From assembly GCA_964625865.1 (NCBI GenBank), contig CAZVEV010000284.1:1-8229 (forward strand): a stretch of 8,229 nt of DNA. Reading direction: 5' to 3'. How positions within the stretch are numbered: the first letter of the stretch is position 1; each line of letters begins with the position of its first letter. The position numbers were made by a program, and so were the translations under genes. The stretch is from CAZVEV01 sp964625865. GTDB taxonomy: Bacteria > Planctomycetota > Phycisphaerae > SM23-33. Under the pieces are notes generated by a model, which saw nothing but the letters and a program-made list of their open reading frames with translations, had not been told where the DNA came from and ran no database searches. Below are positions 1 to 5,732 of the stretch, one piece after another.

Positions 1-50
1 GCAACTCGTTGCACGCGGAATGAACATCCCTTCCGCGTGCAACGAGTTGC
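1..50. repeat. Perfect 20-bp inverted repeat (10-nt loop)
   Basis: Bases 1-20 and 31-50 are exact reverse complements around a 10-nt spacer (21-30). Each arm carries its own dyad: GCAAC-TC-GTTGC at 1-12 and GCAAC-GA-GTTGC at 39-50. The word GTTGCACGC also recurs at 8-16 and 46-54. The structure touches the window edge, so its true outer boundary is unknown. There is no T-run after base 50, so it is not a canonical rho-independent terminator for a plus-strand gene. It could be a REP/REPIN-type dispersed repeat, a paired operator, or the hairpin end of an upstream transcript. The repeat is certain; its function is not. Confidence 0.9.
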
Positions 51-97
51 ACGCCCTACTAATGGGGCGAGGCGTCGCGTGAGGGTCCCACGGGCGG

Positions 98-103
98 TAT
101 ACT
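98..103 (+). promoter_or_regulatory. Candidate -10 box upstream of the sigma gene
   Basis: TATACT at 98-103 matches 5 of 6 bases of the bacterial -10 consensus and lies about 75 bp before the favoured sigma start. I see no good TTGACA-like -35 element 16-18 bp upstream. This is only a weak candidate for the promoter of the sigma/anti-sigma/PDZ cluster. An autoregulated ECF promoter could look different and would not be recognised here. Confidence 0.25.
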
Positions 104-178
104 TGGGGGACAGCACTTTTTTCGGTGCATTCCTGACAGGTTTCCGCCTTCCATGGCGTCTATTTGGTGACAATGCAA

Positions 179-751
179 ATGACGAGCGTTGAGCATCCCG
201 GATCCCAGCGGTTGCTGATCGAGTCGCTGGCCTCTGGCGAGGGCAGGGCCCTCGAGGACTTCATCGCCTGCCACGGGCAGTGGGTTCGCGGCGCGGTGTA
301 TTCGGTCCTGGGTGCGTCGGCCGACGTGGACGACGTGATGCAGCAGGTGTGGTTGAGGCTGTGGCAGCGTCGTGAGCAGTTGGCCGAGATAACAAATTGG
401 CGAAGCTGGCTTTACACGATGGCGCGTCACGCCGCTATCGACGCCGGACGGGCCGCTACCCGGCGCCACGCGTTGTGGCAACGCGTCAAGAGAGCCTGGT
501 CGCCGTCGCGATCGGTGGGCGAGGCGGCCGACGCGGACCTGCTGGCGGACGAGCAGCGCGCCGCGGCGCTTCGGGCGATAGAGGCCCTGGACGAGAAGTA
601 CCGGCTCGTGCTGGTCCTGCGAGTGTGGAACCAGATGAGTTACAGCGACATTGCCCAAACCGTGGGCATCACGCCGCAGGCCGTCGAGACCCGACTCGTT
701 CGTGCCAGGCGAATGCTCAGAGAGAAACTCATGCGAGGCAAGCACCAATGA
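179..751 (+). CDS. RNA polymerase ECF-family (sigma-70) sigma factor
   Basis: Predicted extracytoplasmic-function sigma factor of about 190 residues, directing core RNA polymerase to a specific set of promoters. In numbering from the ATG at 179, region 2 spans roughly residues 20-95, with the core-binding stretch DVDDVMQQVWLRLW followed by TNWRSWLYTMARHAAID for promoter melting and -10 recognition. Region 4 spans about 135-185, with a helix-turn-helix YSDIAQTVGITPQAVETRLVRAR that should read the -35 element. Region 3 is absent, as in ECF sigmas. Start choice: the frame is open from TTG 164, with GTG 167, ATG 173 and ATG 179 also possible. ATG 179 is preferred because GGTGA (166-170) lies 8 nt before it. 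The stop overlaps the ATG of the next gene in ATGA, which fits a sigma/anti-sigma pair. ECF subgroup cannot be assigned by eye. Confidence 0.9.
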   Translation: MTSVEHPGSQRLLIESLASGEGRALEDFIACHGQWVRGAVYSVLGASADVDDVMQQVWLRLWQRREQLAEITNWRSWLYTMARHAAIDAGRAATRRHALWQRVKRAWSPSRSVGEAADADLLADEQRAAALRAIEALDEKYRLVLVLRVWNQMSYSDIAQTVGITPQAVETRLVRARRMLREKLMRGKHQ

Positions 752-1290
752 ATGATGACTCACATGCCGACCTCGAAGTGAAGATCACGCGACTGCTGGA
801 TGGCGAATTGCCTGCCGACGAGCGCTCGGAACTGGAGCGCGAGGTCCTCCGCGCACCGGAGGCCCACGCGCTGCTGCGGGATACACGGGCTGTGGATGAA
901 CTGTGTCGCGCGGCGCTGGACGAAGCCCTGGCGCCGCGCCGGGCCGCAGCGCCGTCGCGATGGCGCTGGGCGTGGCCGGCTGCGGTTGCGGCCGCCGCGG
1001 CGGTGGCGATCGTTGCGGTGGTCCTGTCGTCGGCCTTCCAGGACAGGCCCGACACTCCGCCCCGCGAGATCGCCAAGACGCCTCCGACGCCCCCGTCATC
1101 GGCGCCCGCGACGGTTGAACTGGTAGCCGACGAGTTTGATCCGGCCCCGCCGCCGGAGACGTTTGTCAGACCGGTGCGACGCGTTGACCGGATCCCCGTC
1201 GGGCTGTTCGATGCCGAATCGGGCCAGTTCCGCGTCATCCAGGTTGATCGTGAGCAGACGCAGATGCAGCCGGTGTGGCTGGACTTGTGA
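748..1290 (+). CDS. Putative single-pass membrane anti-sigma factor
   Basis: Predicted 180-residue regulator of the upstream sigma factor. The frame is open from 397, but the real start is taken as ATG 748: it overlaps the sigma stop (ATGA), has GAGG at 735-738 nine nt upstream, and everything earlier is a shadow of the sigma gene. Residues 1-60 form a charged helical cytoplasmic domain containing ITRLLDGELPADERSELE, a pattern typical of the N-terminal sigma-binding segment of anti-sigma proteins. The zinc ligands H-x3-C-x2-C of the ZAS/HC2 class are missing; the only cysteine is C53. An Arg/Trp-rich stretch (64-74) precedes one Ala/Val-rich transmembrane helix (about 74-96), predicting N-in/C-out topology. 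A Pro-rich external stalk follows, then a tail ending WLDL. The role rests on position, topology and the short N-terminal motif, not on a full domain match. Confidence 0.7.
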   Translation: MNDDSHADLEVKITRLLDGELPADERSELEREVLRAPEAHALLRDTRAVDELCRAALDEALAPRRAAAPSRWRWAWPAAVAAAAAVAIVAVVLSSAFQDRPDTPPREIAKTPPTPPSSAPATVELVADEFDPAPPPETFVRPVRRVDRIPVGLFDAESGQFRVIQVDREQTQMQPVWLDL

Positions 1291-1350
1291 CCTGTCGGGC
1301 TCGGACGCCCGCCGAGATACGGATACTCACCGAGACGCAGACGTAACGGT

Positions 1351-1356
1351 AAGGAG
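1351..1356 (+). promoter_or_regulatory. Ribosome binding site of the PDZ gene
   Basis: AAGGAG at 1351-1356 sits 6 nt before ATG 1363 and 12 nt before the in-frame ATG at 1369, so it selects 1363 as the start. It is one of the strongest Shine-Dalgarno sites in the window and suggests independent, efficient initiation even though the gene follows the anti-sigma gene by 72 nt. Confidence 0.75.
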
Positions 1357-1362
1357 ATTGAC

Positions 1363-2535
1363 ATGAACATGAGAACGCTGCTGACAACGTGCCTGGCCGC
1401 CGCGGTGACCTGCGGGGTCGCCCTGGGCGAGACCGAGGTGAAGGTCGGCGACCCGGCGGTGACCATTGACGTGCGGGTAGGCCCCGACGCGCCGGACAAG
1501 GCTGCAACCGGCGGTTGGCTGGGCGTGCGGATCATGCCCATTCCCGCGCCGCTGGCGGCCCACCTGAAGACCAGGGGCGCCGGCGTGATGGTGGGCAACC
1601 TGGTTGAGGGCAGTCCGGCCCACAAGGCGGGACTCAAGCGGTATGACGTGATCGTGGCGATGGACGGCAAGGCGGTCGAGGACGGTCCCGCGCTGGTCAA
1701 GGCCGTCCGAGGGCACAAAGCGGGCCAGAAGGTTGCCCTGTCGGTCATCCAGAAGGGCACGAAGAAGACCGTCGCGGTCGTCTTGAGCAAACCCGTGCCG
1801 GTCGGTCAGGCCAAGCTCGTCCACAAGGATGACGAGCCGGCCATGTGGCGGGACGTGCTGCGCGTGCATCCCCAGATCATGCTCCGCAAGGGCGCAGGCA
1901 ACTGGGAGAAGATGGACGACAAGAACCTGCCCGAGCACATCCGTAAGATGCTCAAATCCCTGCCAAAGGTCGACCCGGGCAAGGGCGGGCCGAACATCCG
2001 CATGAGCGCCAAGACGGTCATCCGCCGCAAGGACGCCGAGGGGCGCGACATCCAGATCGAGCAGGACCAGACCGGCGAGATCACCGTCACGCGGAAGAAA
2101 GTCGACGCTGATGGCAAGGAAACCGACGACGTGTCGAAGTACAAGGATGCCGACGCCCTGCAGCAAATGGACACCGAAGCGTACGAGATCTACAAGAAAA
2201 GTGGTGTGCGTGCGTTCTCCCGTGCTGGCGGGAAGATGTTCAAGCTCGAACTGCCGAACGTGATCATCGGAGGCCACGGTGCAATCGATTACCGCAAACT
2301 CCACAAGGACATTCGCGAGCGGATACTGAAGGACCTCGGTCGAATGAACCTGCCCGACGACGTCCGCAAGCAGATCGAGGAGCAGTTGGATCAGGGCCTC
2401 GGCGACGAGGACGACCGGGACGAGAAGGACCGGACGCCCGAGAAGCAGGACGAACGCCAGGACCGGAAGTCCGGGAAGAACACGCCCCAAGACGACAAGA
2501 CACGTCAACCTCGCAAGGAGGCGTCTCCCGTCTGA
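1363..2535 (+). CDS. Exported PDZ-domain protein, no protease domain
   Basis: A 390-residue protein with an N-terminal Sec signal peptide (residues 1-22, MNMR, then a hydrophobic core ending in GVALG), so probably located outside the cytoplasm. Neither cysteine (C10, C17) sits in a convincing lipobox. Residues about 51-144 form a bacterial-type PDZ domain: the carboxylate-binding loop GGWLGVRI, the block GNLVEGSPAHKAGLKRYDVIVAMDGKAVED, and a final strand VALSVIQKGTKKTVAVVL. No serine protease triad precedes it, unlike DegP/HtrA. Residues about 145-340 match no family I recognise; they include a charged beta-rich part (IQIEQDQTGEITVTRKKV) and YEIYKKSGVRAF. The last 45 or so residues are extremely rich in D, E, K, R and Q and are probably disordered. 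It lies 72 nt after the anti-sigma gene, same strand, and could bind the anti-sigma tail or a peptide signal. That role is inferred. Confidence 0.85.
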   Translation: MNMRTLLTTCLAAAVTCGVALGETEVKVGDPAVTIDVRVGPDAPDKAATGGWLGVRIMPIPAPLAAHLKTRGAGVMVGNLVEGSPAHKAGLKRYDVIVAMDGKAVEDGPALVKAVRGHKAGQKVALSVIQKGTKKTVAVVLSKPVPVGQAKLVHKDDEPAMWRDVLRVHPQIMLRKGAGNWEKMDDKNLPEHIRKMLKSLPKVDPGKGGPNIRMSAKTVIRRKDAEGRDIQIEQDQTGEITVTRKKVDADGKETDDVSKYKDADALQQMDTEAYEIYKKSGVRAFSRAGGKMFKLELPNVIIGGHGAIDYRKLHKDIRERILKDLGRMNLPDDVRKQIEEQLDQGLGDEDDRDEKDRTPEKQDERQDRKSGKNTPQDDKTRQPRKEASPV

Positions 2536-2560
2536 CGATGCGTTGTTGGGAGGGTGGACT

Positions 2561-2689
2561 GTTTAGCGGCGGGGCATCGCCCCGCGCTCACACCTCGTTG
2601 GCGCATGGCGTAGTGCGCTGTTCCGCGCCGCCGGTCGAAAGCGATGCGCCGCAGCGCGGTGAGCGTCGAGCGGTGCTCGACCGCTAAAC
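2561..2689. repeat. 129-bp four-way-junction inverted-repeat element (MITE/REP-like)
   Basis: Four perfect stems tile the element end to end. P1 is the terminal repeat GTTTAGCGG (2561-2569) with CCGCTAAAC (2681-2689). P2 is a hairpin with a 6-bp stem and ATC loop (2570-2584). P3 is a long arm (2585-2665) with CGCTCAC/GTGAGCG at its base, an 8x8 internal loop, then GGCGCAT (2600-2606)/ATGCGCC (2644-2650). P4 is TCGAGC-GGT-GCTCGA (2666-2680). No base is left unpaired at the junction. Direct repeats GTGGACT (2554-2560) and GTGGAGT (2690-2696), 6 of 7 identical, abut both ends and look like a target-site duplication. It lies between convergent genes, 25 nt after the PDZ stop and 6 nt from the DUF1638 stop. 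I see no good ORF inside. It may be a non-autonomous mobile repeat that also acts as a two-way terminator, or a structured RNA. Confidence 0.75.
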
Positions 2690-2695
2690 GTGGAG

Positions 2696-3484
2696 TCAAC
2701 GACGTGCAGGTTCGGCGTCCAGGATGCGATCGTCGTTTCGGGGGACAATCTGCTGGCCCGGCTTGACGATGACGAAGTCGTCGTCCCATCGGCCGAAGAA
2801 GAGCTTCTCCAGGAGTGACCAGTCGCCGGTGCGGCGCTCGAAGGTCCAGTGGTGCTCCTCGGCGCGGGCGCGGGCGTCGGCGATCAGCGGTTCTTCGTCG
2901 CACACGCCCATCTCCAGGTAGAGCATGTTCGTGTAGCTTTGCGTCCAGTCGCCGAGGGTCTCCTGGATGTACTTGGCGTTGTCGGCGCCGTACTTGGCGA
3001 CAAGCTCCTCGTAGGATTCGGTCAGCCCCAGCTTGCCCATCACGCCCTGCTGACCGTACGCCGGACGCGAGTACTCCCCCTCGTCGAAGTTGTTCCGCTC
3101 GGCCCATCCGGTGGTCATGTAGTACGTGCCGGGGTGCGAGTCGAAGTACTCCTGGTAGGCCTTCCGCGAGCCGAAGAACAGCGTGATGCAGTCGTGTGCA
3201 CGGGGGATCACCAGCGGCACGGTTCGGGCCTTCACGCCCGCCAGCCCGTCGTTGCATCGTGCGTAGCCCAGCAGGATCGCGTCGTAGCCGTCCTCTGTGT
3301 CGACGGCATCGATAGCGGCCTGGATGCGCTGGACCATGTCAACGGTTTCGAGATCGTGGAGGCCCTTGCGGAGGAACTCGACGTCCACGCGGCCGGGCGC
3401 GACGGCGGCGAGGTGGCAGGCCTCGCGGTAGATAATCTCACAGCCGATGAACTTGAATCTGTTGGCCCGGGGCGTGTCTGACAA
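2696..3484 (-). CDS. DUF1638 domain-containing protein
   Basis: A 262-residue cytoplasmic protein of the DUF1638 family, whose biochemical function I do not know. Family hallmarks are visible in order: FIGCEIIYREA at 12-22, a segment DAILLGYARCNDGLAG at 68-83, the core block IPRAHDCITLFFGSRKAY at 93-110, and PGTYYMTTGWAE shortly after. Cysteines C15, C23, C77 and C99 and H97 sit in or next to these blocks and could bind metal or a cofactor (inference). In methanogens, members of this family are recalled near corrinoid methyltransferase genes, but no such gene is present here. The start is TTG 3484: AGGAG (3496-3492 on the minus strand) lies 7 nt upstream and the protein begins MSDTPRANRFKFIGCE. 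It is the last gene of the nadE operon, 24 nt after the preceding stop. No signal peptide or membrane segment is seen. Confidence 0.85.
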   Translation of the reverse strand: MSDTPRANRFKFIGCEIIYREACHLAAVAPGRVDVEFLRKGLHDLETVDMVQRIQAAIDAVDTEDGYDAILLGYARCNDGLAGVKARTVPLVIPRAHDCITLFFGSRKAYQEYFDSHPGTYYMTTGWAERNNFDEGEYSRPAYGQQGVMGKLGLTESYEELVAKYGADNAKYIQETLGDWTQSYTNMLYLEMGVCDEEPLIADARARAEEHHWTFERRTGDWSLLEKLFFGRWDDDFVIVKPGQQIVPRNDDRILDAEPARR

Positions 3485-3508
3485 CGCGAGACTCCTGGCA
3501 GGGGGACC

Positions 3509-5731
3509 CTAGCGCTTGACGCGCGTGTAGGTCATCTGGTGGAAGGGCTTGTCGGCGAAGTAGACGATCAGTGTCTCGCCATCGGGCGCAAGGCGCAGCC
3601 TGCACTCTCGCTGGTCCTTGCCATGCTTCAGGACCGTCTCATACACGCCCTTGCCGACGGGCTTGGCCACGCCCCGGACGGACCCCGGGGTGATGTAGAC
3701 GTGCAGCGTGTCCCTTCGCTGATGCACGAACAGTTCCTGCCCGCGCGCGCCCTGGACGGCGGCGATCACCGGATCGGTCATCAGGGGCTTGAGGTTGCGC
3801 GGCTCGGCCTCGGTGAATCGTCCGGCCAGCGCACCGGCCTCGGGGGCCTTGCCCAGGGCGACCTTGGGCGTCGGGGCCGTCCCCACGCCGTGGACCAACA
3901 GCTTGCCGCGCGGCAGCTTCTGGGCCGGGACAAGGAAGAGGAAGGTCATCTTCCGCGACTGGCCCGGTTCGACCCGCACGTGCATCTTATGTGAGGGCAC
4001 GGGCACGAGTCGGGACGGTGCGACCAGCCCGAGCGAGGTGACCTGCTGGTTGTCTCCGTACGACAGCGTCACGTCCGTGCCGTGCGAGTCGAACTCCAGC
4101 GCCGAGCCCTTGGCGCTGACGGTGACGGCAGTCTTGAGGTACGCCATGTCCGGTGGGGCGGGGTAGTAGCCGTCGGCAGCAAACAGGTCGAAACGGGCCG
4201 ACGTCACGACGAACGCGACGCTGTCTTCCCGCGGCGGTCTGGGCACGTCGTTCGAGCCGATCCCGTGGATCGTCAGCTTGGACCGCGACAGATTGTCGGG
4301 AACGAGGAACACGAACGTCAGTTGTCGCGATGCGCCCGGTTCGAGGCGCACGCGCCCGCGCTTGGGAGGCCCGGCCAGCCCAAGCGAGGCGGTCTTGCCG
4401 TGCCCGAACGACAGCGTCACGCTCTCGCCGTCGACGCGGAAGTCTCGCGCCGATGCCCCCGCGGCCAGTTCGATGTCGGTTCGGACCATCAGGTACTTCT
4501 TGCCCTCCGGCGCCTCGGCGCCGTCGTACTTGTCGAAGTTGGCCGACAGGACCTCGCAGGTGGCCTGGGCGGGCAGGGCCGGGGGATGCACGCTGGCCGT
4601 GCCGATGCCTCGGACCCTCAGTTTCGCGACGGAGATGTCGGCCGGGACGAGGAACAGGAACGTCAGATCACGTGACTGGCCCGGCTCGATGCGTACGGTC
4701 GGTGGCACGCCGGCGGTGGCCAGGCCCAGCGAGGCCAGGCGGTAACGTCCATCCGACAGCATGACGTCCTTGCCCTCGGCGCGAAACTCTCGGGCAGGGG
4801 TCTCGTCGGGCAGGCCCAGGCGGGTGACGACCAGGAGGTACTTCTTCCCCGGTGGCGGGTCGGCGCCCTGGATGCCGAACCTGGCCGAGATGACCCGGCA
4901 CGTCGGCGGGGGAGTCACGCCTCCGTTCGGTGTGGGATCCTCCGGCGGGGTGTCGACTTTGCCCCCGAGGAAATGCATGGCCAGTCCGCCCCCGATGGCC
5001 AAGACAACGCCGGCGGCGATGAGGGCGTAGATGCCCTTGGATCGTTGGGGCTTTCTCCGCGGGCGGTCGAGTTCCACGACCGCGGCGGGCACGGGGGCTG
5101 CCTTACCCGTCGCGGGCGCCGTCGTCGGGGCCGGAGCGGGTTTGGCCGGCTTGGCGGCTTTGAGGGGCCTGGCCGGTGCGGCGGCCGGCGGCGGGGCCGG
5201 TGCGGCGGCTTCGGCGGCCGCTTCGGCAAGGGCGGCGGCCTGCTGGTCGAGACTCTCCTTGCGACGTTGAACCGGGTCGCGCGGGAGAACCAGCGTTTCG
5301 TCAGCCCGCCGGCCCAGTTCGGCGCCGGCGTCCTCGATGGCGACCAGTTCCACCGCGACCTCGTCCTGCTCGGCGAGGTCGGCGTGCTCGACGTGAGGCA
5401 GGTCGAACTCCATCTCGTCGTCGGGATAGGGCACGTTGACCTTGGACCCGCAGGCGGGGCAGCGTCCTTGCCGGCCCGCGCGACGGGCGCTGACGGCAAA
5501 GCGCTTGTCGCACTCGGGACACGTCAGGCGGACCTTCCGCGGGACCGATCGCTGGGCGATCTCGGCGAATCCCTCCTCGACGGCCGGCGGTTCGGCGTTG
5601 GTTACCGTCGCGGCGGGATCAAACGCGCCCGGCATGACGATCTCATGTCCGCAGTGCGAACACTCGATCGCCTCGGCCGACTCGTCGTCGACCGTTTGTA
5701 CCTGGCCGCATTGTCCGCAGAGCAACTGCAC
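3509..5731 (-). CDS. Double zinc-ribbon, membrane-anchored protein with three extracytoplasmic repeats
   Basis: A 740-residue modular protein of unknown function. The cytoplasmic N-terminus has two zinc ribbons: C5xxC8...C24xxC27 and C71PEC74...C91PAC94, the second of the MJ0042-like type common in planctomycete membrane proteins. An acidic segment (about 104-145) and an Ala/Pro/Lys-rich linker (165-230) follow. RRKPQRSK precedes one transmembrane helix (about 234-255), predicting N-in/C-out. Outside are three homologous beta-rich repeats of about 100-113 residues (278-379, 392-493, 507-619), each ending in a version of EPGxSRxxTFxFLVP...KLxVxGIGT; the pattern recalls DUF4352-like immunoglobulin-type folds (tentative). 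Residues 622-740 form a separate C-terminal domain ending in FADKPFHQMTYTRVKR. The start is GTG 5731, one nt after the nadE stop; AAGGAA 11 nt upstream lies inside nadE, so translational coupling is likely. It may link a cytoplasmic zinc-ribbon partner to an envelope ligand. Confidence 0.8.
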   Translation of the reverse strand: MQLLCGQCGQVQTVDDESAEAIECSHCGHEIVMPGAFDPAATVTNAEPPAVEEGFAEIAQRSVPRKVRLTCPECDKRFAVSARRAGRQGRCPACGSKVNVPYPDDEMEFDLPHVEHADLAEQDEVAVELVAIEDAGAELGRRADETLVLPRDPVQRRKESLDQQAAALAEAAAEAAAPAPPPAAAPARPLKAAKPAKPAPAPTTAPATGKAAPVPAAVVELDRPRRKPQRSKGIYALIAAGVVLAIGGGLAMHFLGGKVDTPPEDPTPNGGVTPPPTCRVISARFGIQGADPPPGKKYLLVVTRLGLPDETPAREFRAEGKDVMLSDGRYRLASLGLATAGVPPTVRIEPGQSRDLTFLFLVPADISVAKLRVRGIGTASVHPPALPAQATCEVLSANFDKYDGAEAPEGKKYLMVRTDIELAAGASARDFRVDGESVTLSFGHGKTASLGLAGPPKRGRVRLEPGASRQLTFVFLVPDNLSRSKLTIHGIGSNDVPRPPREDSVAFVVTSARFDLFAADGYYPAPPDMAYLKTAVTVSAKGSALEFDSHGTDVTLSYGDNQQVTSLGLVAPSRLVPVPSHKMHVRVEPGQSRKMTFLFLVPAQKLPRGKLLVHGVGTAPTPKVALGKAPEAGALAGRFTEAEPRNLKPLMTDPVIAAVQGARGQELFVHQRRDTLHVYITPGSVRGVAKPVGKGVYETVLKHGKDQRECRLRLAPDGETLIVYFADKPFHQMTYTRVKR
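3875..4900 (-). repeat. Three tandem intragenic repeats of about 100-113 codons
   Basis: Within the 740-residue protein, units occupy 4900-4595, 4558-4253 and 4213-3875. Similarity persists at the DNA level: TGGCCCGG followed by a TCGA/TCGACC segment and a pyrimidine/Gly-Pro block recurs near 3960, 4340 and 4678. Units 1 and 2 are almost the same length and both start with a cysteine (C278, C392). Unit 3 is about 11 residues longer, with a Pro/Ser/His-rich insertion and no initial cysteine. This points to successive duplication with divergence of the third unit. Confidence 0.8.
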
Positions 5732-5732
5732 G

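Noticed and set aside
468..486. 8-bp perfect inverted repeat ACGCGTTG/CAACGCGT inside the sigma gene
   Set aside because: It lies inside coding sequence between regions 2 and 4. In DNA this GC-rich short palindromes are expected by chance, and nothing nearby suggests a function.
397..747. Long N-terminal extension of the anti-sigma reading frame
   Set aside because: It is the frame shadow of the sigma gene, is Arg/Gly/Pro-rich without motifs, and the ATG at 748 has a ribosome site and the expected ATGA overlap.
1291..1362. Separate promoter for the PDZ gene in the 72-nt gap
   Set aside because: Apart from the ribosome site, no -35/-10 pair or palindrome is visible; co-transcription with the sigma and anti-sigma genes is the simpler reading.
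729..1790. 353-residue minus-strand open frame opposite the anti-sigma and PDZ genes
   Set aside because: Ser/Thr/Arg-rich low-complexity product with no domain, spanning two well-supported plus-strand genes and their junction.
1327..2508. 393-residue minus-strand open frame opposite the PDZ gene
   Set aside because: It is an antisense shadow caused by GC-biased codon use. The plus-strand frame has a signal peptide, a PDZ domain and a strong ribosome site.
2561..2689. Integron attC-like site: terminal GTTTAGC and GCTAAAC resemble R-box core sites
   Set aside because: The orientation is reversed. An attC reads RYYYAAC...GTTRRRY with the AAC and GTT facing inward, but here GTT and AAC are outermost. 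Each box also has one consensus mismatch, and no integrase or cassette array is present.
2849..3481. 210-residue plus-strand frame opposite the DUF1638 gene
   Set aside because: No recognisable domain, and the minus-strand frame carries conserved DUF1638 blocks.
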